From contig JAFXMJ010000045.1 of assembly GCA_017530465.1 (NCBI GenBank), positions 1 through 6,688 on the forward strand: 6,688 bases of DNA, given 5' to 3'. Shown one piece after another: positions 1 to 4,984 of this stretch. The DNA is from Bacteroidales bacterium. GTDB lineage: Bacteria > Bacteroidota > Bacteroidia > Bacteroidales > UBA3824. Positions within the stretch are counted from its first letter, which is position 1. Every line of letters starts with the position of its first letter. Position numbers and translations under genes: made by a program. The notes below the pieces were generated by a model. The model had not been told where the DNA came from. It saw only the letters and a program-made list of their open reading frames with translations, and did not search any database.

Positions 1-1432
1 CGCGGTTGGTGGTGAAGGAGTAGTCACCGCTTGCAGAGGGAGAGATTACCTGCTCTTTGCCAGTGGAGTTGTCCCTTACCTTGATGTCGGTCTTAGGCAT
101 TTCGCCTTTGCAGTTCTTAACCTTGCCGTTCACTACGGTTTCGGGGGTAGCCATGAGCGAGGTAGGACCAGCTACGTAGAGGTCGTAGTTGCCCATGCCG
201 TTGCCACGGTTGGACGAGAAGTAGATCTTCTTGCCAGCCTCGAATACGTAGAGCTCGTCTGCGTTGGAATTGACGGGAGCACCGAGGTTTTCGGGTGCGC
301 CTACGTTGTCACCGTTGATGGGAGCGGTGAAGAGGTCGTAGCCGCCGATGCCGGTGTGACCCTTTGAGCTGAAGTAGAGCTTGGAGTTGTCGGCGGATAC
401 GCACGGACCTTCCTCGTCGGCTTCAGTGTTGATTTCGCTAAGGTTCTTGACGTTGCCCCATGCGCCATTGTCCTGACGGGATGCCACGAAGATGTCGAGG
501 CCACCCTTTGTACCCGGCCTGTCGCTTGCGAAGTAGAGCTTGCTACCGTCGGGCGAGAGAGCTGCGCCTTTCTCCTCGTAAGGAGTATTGATGTTGCCGC
601 CGAGGAGCTCGGGAGCTGACCACGAATTGCCGCTTCTCCTGGAGAGGAGGATGCTGCCGTTGTCGTCCTCGCGGTAGATGTACATCTCGTTGCCGTCGGG
701 CGAGATAGCTACTACAGCGTCGTGTGCGTTGGTGTTGATTTCGCCGCTGATAGCTTCGGGTTTCGACCATGTGTTGGTGGAATCTACGATAGTGCACTTG
801 TACACGTTCTCGTCCACCATGTTTTCAGACACGGTGCTGTGTCCTTCGAGCTCCCTGCGGGAGGTGAAGAACAATTCTTGCTGGTTGGGCGAGAGGACGG
901 GCGAGTGGTCCACCTTGTCGCCGTTTACGAATGCGCCGAGGTTGAGAACCATGTTGTCCTTGGGGTTGGACTTCTGAGCCTGCGCAAATTTGCAGCTCTC
1001 GATTTCGTTCTCAACGGCTTTCTTGAGAGAGTTGTTTACGTTGCCCTGGAGAGCTTCCAGTACTGTGAGAGCTTCGTCGATGTTTTCGTTCTCTCTGAGT
1101 GTCCTGGCCAATGCTATCTGATTGGTCTGGGCTGCAACTTTTGTTTTCTCTTTAGCTGTGTAAAGAGATTCAGCTTTGCGGAACTCCGCAATGGCCTGCT
1201 GCTTGTCGCCAAGGTTACGATAACAATAACCAAGCTGAGAGTGATAGTTTGCATTCTCGGGGTTACTGCCAACCAATTGCTTGTAACTGTTAGACGCTGC
1301 TGTCCAATCGTTGTTGTAAGCAGCCTCTTCAGCGGCTTGGAGCAGCTGGGAGTCTTGTGCAGATGCCGTCTGTGCAAATACTGCCGACATCGTGATTAAG
1401 ACAAACGCTAACGATAAAAATCGGTTTTTCAT
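1..1432 (-). CDS. Exported TPR / PD40 beta-propeller / CRD-like envelope protein (PorE/OmpA-family-like), 3' end outside window
   Basis: The frame is open from an ATG at 1432 to the window edge: 477 codons, no stop. Residues 1-20 form a signal peptide (basic start, hydrophobic core, cleavage probably after SAVFA or the later ASA). No lipobox cysteine is seen, so it looks periplasmic or outer-membrane associated, not lipidated. Residues about 28-150 are helical and TPR-like, the clearest repeat at 60-93. About 174-421 hold five propeller-type PD40 repeats, each with an 'LSPDG..LYF.S.R' type strand: 174-193, 235-255, 285-317, 337-370 and 390-421; the last three end in 'YDL' or 'LDI' strands. 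From about 432 a beta-rich segment (VNGKVKNCKGEMPKTDIKVR) resembles a carboxypeptidase-regulatory-like fold. TPR, propeller, CRD, then a C-terminal OmpA peptidoglycan-binding domain is the order of Porphyromonas PorE, a type IX secretion component. The OmpA part would lie beyond the window, so that assignment is inference; the family has many paralogues. Domain architecture is secure, exact role is not. Confidence 0.88.
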   Translation of the reverse strand, partial: MKNRFLSLAFVLITMSAVFAQTASAQDSQLLQAAEEAAYNNDWTAASNSYKQLVGSNPENANYHSQLGYCYRNLGDKQQAIAEFRKAESLYTAKEKTKVAAQTNQIALARTLRENENIDEALTVLEALQGNVNNSLKKAVENEIESCKFAQAQKSNPKDNMVLNLGAFVNGDKVDHSPVLSPNQQELFFTSRRELEGHSTVSENMVDENVYKCTIVDSTNTWSKPEAISGEINTNAHDAVVAISPDGNEMYIYREDDNGSILLSRRSGNSWSAPELLGGNINTPYEEKGAALSPDGSKLYFASDRPGTKGGLDIFVASRQDNGAWGNVKNLSEINTEADEEGPCVSADNSKLYFSSKGHTGIGGYDLFTAPINGDNVGAPENLGAPVNSNADELYVFEAGKKIYFSSNRGNGMGNYDLYVAGPTSLMATPETVVNGKVKNCKGEMPKTDIKVRDNSTGKEQVISPSASGDYSFTTNR

Positions 1433-1483
1433 GTTAATTTATTATTAGGACTTTTCTTAAAAATTTTTACTATTTCAATTTCA

Positions 1484-1511
1484 CAAAATTATATATTTTT
1501 TGCAAATCAAA
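1484..1511 (-). promoter_or_regulatory. Candidate Bacteroidota-type promoter of the TPR/PD40 gene
   Basis: Read on the minus strand, 1491-1484 is TAATTTTG, a full match to the TAnnTTTG -7 element of the Bacteroidota primary sigma factor. A TTTG at 1511-1508 could be the -33 element, but the 16-base gap is shorter than the usual 19 or so. Transcription would begin near 1477, giving a leader of about 45 bases ahead of the ATG at 1432. The leader is A/T-rich with no clear Shine-Dalgarno sequence, as is normal in this phylum. Confidence 0.42.
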
Positions 1512-1547
1512 AAAAAATATTGCCATTTTTTTTTCAATAATTTGCAA
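1500..1547. repeat. Nested AT-rich inverted repeat between lysA and the TPR/PD40 gene; possible weak terminator
   Basis: Outer arms TTGCAAAT (1500-1507) and ATTTGCAA (1540-1547) are perfect complements. Inside them A9 (1509-1517) faces T9 (1526-1534) across an 8-base loop. On the minus strand this follows the lysA stop by 28 bases, and the inner hairpin ends in a run of nine U, so it could act as a weak intrinsic terminator for lysA. Against this, the stem is almost pure A-U and the U run is part of the stem. The repeat overlaps the candidate -33 element of the next gene, so an operator role is equally possible. Confidence 0.4.
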
Positions 1548-1574
1548 TTTTTCTTTTGTCGTCTGTGCAACAGC

Positions 1575-2729
1575 CTAATTGTCAGAGTAATAGACATTGG
1601 GCAAATTTCGCAGATTGTAGCGCGATGCCATGATTTCTCCGTATGCTCCGGCACTTCTGAAGGCGATTAAGTCGCCTCGGACGGTTTTCGGGAGCGTGAT
1701 TCCGGTGTCAAAAACGTCGGTTGACTCGCAAATCGGACCCACAATGTCGTACTTGTCATTCTGCGCATAGTGCGATGAGAGGTTTTCGATCTTGTGGTGC
1801 GAACCGTAGAGTGCGGGCCTTATCAGGTCGGTGAATCCGGCGTCAACAATTGCGAATGTGGTCTGCGATGCAGGCTTTATATATAGTGTCCTTGCAACCA
1901 TTGTGCCGCATTGAGCCACCACAGCCCTTCCAAATTCAAAGTGTACCCTCTGCCTGTCCCTGACATTGAGGTTGGCGTGTATGAGGTCCATCAGCGATTC
2001 GAAGTCGGGTATTGGGTTTTGGTCGGGGTTGTCGTAGTCGATTCCGAGTCCGCCGCCGAGGTTGATTTCCGGAAGGTCGAGCCCCATAAGTTCCAATTTC
2101 TCCTGCATCTCGTTGCTGCGCTGGCAGAGTAGCCTGTAAGGCTCTTTGTCGAGTATCTGCGACCCGATGTGGAAGTGTATGCCGATGAGCTTGATGTTGC
2201 TGAGTTTCTGTGCGAATGTGATTGTGGACTCCATCTTATTGAAGTCGATGCCGAATTTGCTGTCGGCGAGGCCGGTGTTGATGCACTTGTTGGTGTGCGC
2301 GTCGATGCCAGGATTGAGCCTGAGAGCCACGCTTGCGGTCTTGCCTTCCTGTCCGGCTATCTTGTTGATGACTTCGAGCTCCTGCAGCGATTCTACGTTG
2401 AAGCAGAAGATGTCGTTCTTGATGCCTATCTCAATCTCCTTGTCGCTCTTGCCTACGCCAGCGAATACCACCTTGTCGGCGGGGAAGCCACATTCGAGCG
2501 CACGGAGCACTTCGTTGCCGCTTACGCAGTCGGCTCCAAAGCCAAATGAGCTTATCTCCCGGAGTATCCTTGGGTTGGCGTTGGCCTTGACGGCGTAATG
2601 CACGCAATAGCCGTATTTGTCCACCGCAGACTTGAGCCGTGTGAGGGTCTCGCGGAGCAGCTGGATGTCATAATAATAAAAAGGTGTGTCCAGCGTCTCG
2701 AACCTTTTTACCAATTCTTTGTCAAACAT
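1575..2729 (-). CDS. lysA: Diaminopimelate decarboxylase
   Basis: LysA is a cytosolic PLP enzyme that decarboxylates meso-diaminopimelate to L-lysine, the last step of lysine synthesis. The 384-residue frame is complete from ATG at 2729 to TAG at 1577-1575; an in-frame stop lies six codons upstream. The fold type III barrel carries YAVKAN with the PLP lysine K48, ADCVSGNE (66-73), the HFHIGSQ histidine H187, the phosphate-binding GGG at 225-227, DLIRPALY (301-308), the catalytic CES at 334-336 and SAGAYG with Y363. These identify LysA over arginine or ornithine decarboxylases of the same fold. The usual EPGR motif is EFGR (265-268), a change I associate with Bacteroidales LysA. Length is typical of the phylum, shorter than the E. 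coli enzyme. The gene stands alone between its own promoter region and a 142-base spacer. No lysine riboswitch is evident in the upstream DNA. Confidence 0.97.
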   Translation of the reverse strand: MFDKELVKRFETLDTPFYYYDIQLLRETLTRLKSAVDKYGYCVHYAVKANANPRILREISSFGFGADCVSGNEVLRALECGFPADKVVFAGVGKSDKEIEIGIKNDIFCFNVESLQELEVINKIAGQEGKTASVALRLNPGIDAHTNKCINTGLADSKFGIDFNKMESTITFAQKLSNIKLIGIHFHIGSQILDKEPYRLLCQRSNEMQEKLELMGLDLPEINLGGGLGIDYDNPDQNPIPDFESLMDLIHANLNVRDRQRVHFEFGRAVVAQCGTMVARTLYIKPASQTTFAIVDAGFTDLIRPALYGSHHKIENLSSHYAQNDKYDIVGPICESTDVFDTGITLPKTVRGDLIAFRSAGAYGEIMASRYNLRNLPNVYYSDN

Positions 2730-2778
2730 TGATGCTATGCTTCGTTAAGTGTAATCAGTCTTATTTCAATTGACGTTG

Positions 2779-2811
2779 CAAATTTATGCCTTTTTTTTGA
2801 AACATACACAA
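2779..2811 (-). promoter_or_regulatory. Candidate lysA promoter
   Basis: On the minus strand 2786-2779 reads TAAATTTG, a full match to the Bacteroidota -7 element, followed by CAA. A TTG at 2811-2809 lies 22 bases further upstream as a possible, slightly distant, -33 element. The implied start near 2772 gives a leader of about 43 bases, similar to that of the downstream TPR/PD40 gene. The -7 match and its position are good; the -33 match is weak. Confidence 0.5.
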
Positions 2812-2869
2812 TTTATTTGTAAAAAATTTGAAAAAAAACTACTGCTGCAATTTTCTGTAATACAAATAC

Positions 2870-2896
2870 TTGCAAAATATATTGATAATTTTGCAA
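2870..2896. repeat. Perfect 9-bp inverted repeat overlapping a -7 box; possible operator
   Basis: TTGCAAAAT (2870-2878) and ATTTTGCAA (2888-2896) are exact reverse complements separated by 9 bases, so arm centres are 18 bases apart, close to two helical turns. The right arm overlaps the candidate -7 box TAATTTTG at 2886-2893. This layout would suit a dimeric regulator that blocks the promoter, though a chance dyad in AT-rich DNA is possible. Confidence 0.5.
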
Positions 2897-2934
2897 AAAA
2901 TCTTTTTTTTAATAAGCAAAAAAAATTAAATTTG
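2886..2934 (+). promoter_or_regulatory. Two candidate -7 boxes for the sensor operon
   Basis: TAATTTTG (2886-2893) and TAAATTTG (2927-2934) both match TAnnTTTG on the plus strand. Neither has a TTTG or TTG at the expected distance upstream: the nearest are 13 bases and 33 bases away. In DNA this AT-rich some matches are expected by chance, so which box is used, if either, cannot be decided by eye. Starts near 2900 or 2941 would leave a leader of roughly 95-140 bases. Confidence 0.3.
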
Positions 2935-2963
2935 AAATTTGATTGGAATGTCATAATCGTCCC

Positions 2964-2999
2964 ATTTGTTGCTTTCAGGAAGCAAAAACGGCAACAAAT
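2964..2999 (+). promoter_or_regulatory. Two mutually exclusive hairpins in the probable leader of the sensor operon
   Basis: The perfect inverted repeat ATTTGTTGC (2964-2972) / GCAACAAAT (2991-2999) encloses an 18-base loop. A second hairpin, TTGCTT (2969-2974) / AAGCAA (2980-2985), uses part of the same left arm, so the two cannot form together. The structure ends 37 bases before the ATG at 3037. It could be a DNA operator or an RNA leader element; there is no U tract after it, so it is not a standard terminator. Known riboswitch classes are not recognised. Confidence 0.4.
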
Positions 3000-3036
3000 T
3001 TGATGTTGACAATCCTATAAAGCTAAGAGTTGAGAA

Positions 3037-4953
3037 ATGAAGACACCGGAGAAAATACCTGTCAAGGTGAAATTCAGGATAATGTTCGTCTGCTTCGCCA
3101 TTTACGTGGTGGTGACGGGGTTGTCCGCCTTTTACCTTATACATACATACGACACGCTCGAAGAGAGTTTCCAGAGGGAAAACAAGCTCAAAAACGACAT
3201 TTCCGACCTCCGCAACGCCCAGTATGAGCTCTTCAACCTATATACGGGCCGCAAGGACAAGGAAAAGGAAAACGCCCTCAAGGAGACCATCGAAGCGGTG
3301 TGCCGCAGCATCGACAGCGGCATATCGTACCTGAGCGCGCATCCGCTCGACGACAGCAGGGGCATCAAGCAGTCGGTGACGATTTTGGCGGACGAATTTT
3401 CGCTCTTCAAGCAGAAGTTGGACGACATCAAGGTCATAGAGGCTGAGATTTCGGAGCTTACGCAGGACGGCGGGCGACTCGCCACAAGCCGCAACACTGT
3501 CAAGAACTCGATATTGCAGACCGCCGTAGTGGGCGTTTACAATAAGTTTGTGGAGGCTACCAAATACGAGGAGCACTTCCTTGAGAAGAGCAACGTGGAG
3601 GATTACACCAAATTTAATAAGCAGATAGATGGTGTCAATTCCATCCTCAAAAACGTCGGCAACGCCAGTATGGTGATCAAGTACCAGATATTCAAGCTTG
3701 AAGACCAGTTTGCCGAGTACAGGACTACGTTCAACCTCCTATTCAGCAAGCAGCTCCTGCTTGGCATCGACAATTACGAGGGCTACAAGGGAGAGGCAAG
3801 TGTGCAGGTGAGCACGATGATTACCAATATGGAGGACTTGATGCTCGAATCATCATTGCTCCGCCAGCAGATAAGGAAAAAAGGCATCTGGCGCGTATTC
3901 CTTACGCAGCTTGCAATGCTTGCGATAGGCATACCGTTCTTCTTGGTGCTGTTTTGGTCGGTCAACAAGCCCATCCAAAATATGAACGATTACCTCTCGC
4001 GCTTGCTCAAAGGCGAGCTTGTACCTGCCGAGATAAGCCCCGACAGCACCAACGAGATGGACTTGATGTGTATGCAGCTCTCTGAGTTCATTGGCAACCT
4101 CAAGCAGAAGCAGCAGTTCACCGAGGACATCGGCAACAATAGGCACACCGACGGATTTGCACTGCTTAGCAGCAACGACGAGCTTGGCAACGCGCTCATC
4201 AATATGAAGAAAAACCTCGACGAGCAGACCGAGCGTCAGCTTGCACGTCGCCGTGAGGACGAGATACAGGACAAGATCAATATCGGTCTTGCCGACTTTG
4301 GCAACATACTCCGTCGCAACAACAACAACATCGACAGCCTCTGCAACGAGACCGTAAGGGCGTTGATACATTATATGGAGGCGGATTACGGTGCTATATA
4401 TATATATGTGGACGAGGAGCCGGACGACATCCATCTCGAGATGAAGGCCACCTACGCCGCCGACCGCAAGAAGTTTATTACGAAGAAGGTGTCGCTATAC
4501 GAAGGCATCGTTGGCACCTGCGCAGTGGAAAAGACAATGCAGATCATCGACGACATCCCCAAGGACTACATCAAGATAGGCTCTGGATTCGGCAACACCA
4601 AGCCGAGCAGCCTCATAGTGACGCCGCTATTGCTCAACGACGACATATATGGTGTCATTGAGCTGTGCCGCACCGAAAAATTTGAGGACTACCGTATCAA
4701 ATTCCTCGAGAGGCTCGCCGAAGACATTGCAAGTACGATTTCATACGTGAAGGAAAACACCAAAAACCTCTTCAAGCTCCAGGAAAAAGGCAAAAGGCTC
4801 GAAGACTACACCAAGCGTCTCCACAAGGCTAAGAGCGACCTCGCCAAAAAAGACGAGGAAATCGAGAGCTGCAAGGCGGAAATCGCCAAGCTCACCAAGG
4901 AGAATGCAAGGCTCAGCGACGAAAAGGGTATCGCTGCAAGAAAAAGAGTATAA
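3037..4953 (+). CDS. Membrane sensor protein: helical extracytoplasmic domain, HAMP-like region, GAF domain, C-terminal coiled coil
   Basis: The 638-residue protein is complete. One membrane segment spans about 12-35 and a second about 285-309. Between them some 250 residues, rich in charged heptad-like helices, should form an extracytoplasmic helical bundle; the length would suit a bimodular helical ligand domain, but this is inference. After the second segment comes a HAMP-like region (about 308-360, 'NKPIQNMNDYL'), then a second HAMP-like stretch with DELGNALINM (381-390), a conserved helix DFGNILRRNN (420-429), and a GAF domain about 436-570 with EGIVGTCAVEK (489-499) and VTPLLLNDDIYGVIEL (528-543). 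Residues 571-635 are a Lys/Glu-rich coiled coil. No histidine kinase, SpoIIE phosphatase, GGDEF, EAL or methyl-accepting domain is present, so output probably passes through a partner. The GAF/coiled-coil core matches a widespread uncharacterised Bacteroidota family. It is first in an operon with the paralogue at 4985. The ATG is preceded by only a weak purine-rich stretch. Confidence 0.88.
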   Translation: MKTPEKIPVKVKFRIMFVCFAIYVVVTGLSAFYLIHTYDTLEESFQRENKLKNDISDLRNAQYELFNLYTGRKDKEKENALKETIEAVCRSIDSGISYLSAHPLDDSRGIKQSVTILADEFSLFKQKLDDIKVIEAEISELTQDGGRLATSRNTVKNSILQTAVVGVYNKFVEATKYEEHFLEKSNVEDYTKFNKQIDGVNSILKNVGNASMVIKYQIFKLEDQFAEYRTTFNLLFSKQLLLGIDNYEGYKGEASVQVSTMITNMEDLMLESSLLRQQIRKKGIWRVFLTQLAMLAIGIPFFLVLFWSVNKPIQNMNDYLSRLLKGELVPAEISPDSTNEMDLMCMQLSEFIGNLKQKQQFTEDIGNNRHTDGFALLSSNDELGNALINMKKNLDEQTERQLARRREDEIQDKINIGLADFGNILRRNNNNIDSLCNETVRALIHYMEADYGAIYIYVDEEPDDIHLEMKATYAADRKKFITKKVSLYEGIVGTCAVEKTMQIIDDIPKDYIKIGSGFGNTKPSSLIVTPLLLNDDIYGVIELCRTEKFEDYRIKFLERLAEDIASTISYVKENTKNLFKLQEKGKRLEDYTKRLHKAKSDLAKKDEEIESCKAEIAKLTKENARLSDEKGIAARKRV

Positions 4954-4984
4954 CAAAACCATTATACAACTTTAAGACGACGAA

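Larger units (their letters stand above)
2730..3036. other. AT-rich divergent intergenic region between lysA and the sensor operon
   Basis: These 307 bases contain no convincing gene. They are dominated by homopolymer tracts: T8 at 2791-2798, A8 at 2831-2838, T8 at 2903-2910 and A8 at 2918-2925. The nonamer AAATTTGAT occurs twice in direct orientation (2935-2943 and 2996-3004). Candidate promoters face both ways, and the inverted repeats listed separately sit in the half nearer the sensor operon. The tracts suggest a flexible or intrinsically bent region typical of a regulated divergent promoter. Confidence 0.7.

Noticed and set aside
722..1399. Open frame of 225 codons on the plus strand
   Set aside because: It lies wholly antisense to the TPR/PD40 gene, has no recognisable domain, and exists because the true gene's codon pattern leaves few stops on the other strand.
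2730..2830. Lysine riboswitch upstream of lysA
   Set aside because: The predicted leader is only about 43 bases and the region is almost all A and T, far too short and unstructured for an L-box.
2770..3003. Possible 77-residue small protein on the plus strand in the divergent spacer
   Set aside because: The composition is only Lys/Phe/Ile/Asn/Leu as expected from A and T tracts. It covers promoter boxes and dyads and shows no coding signature.
3006..3011. TTGACA hexamer resembling an E. coli -35 box
   Set aside because: There is no -10 partner at the right distance before the ATG at 3037, and Bacteroidota use a different promoter consensus.
4954..4984. Terminator or separate promoter between the two sensor genes
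   Set aside because: The 31-base gap has no hairpin with a T run and no TAnnTTTG box, which supports co-transcription.
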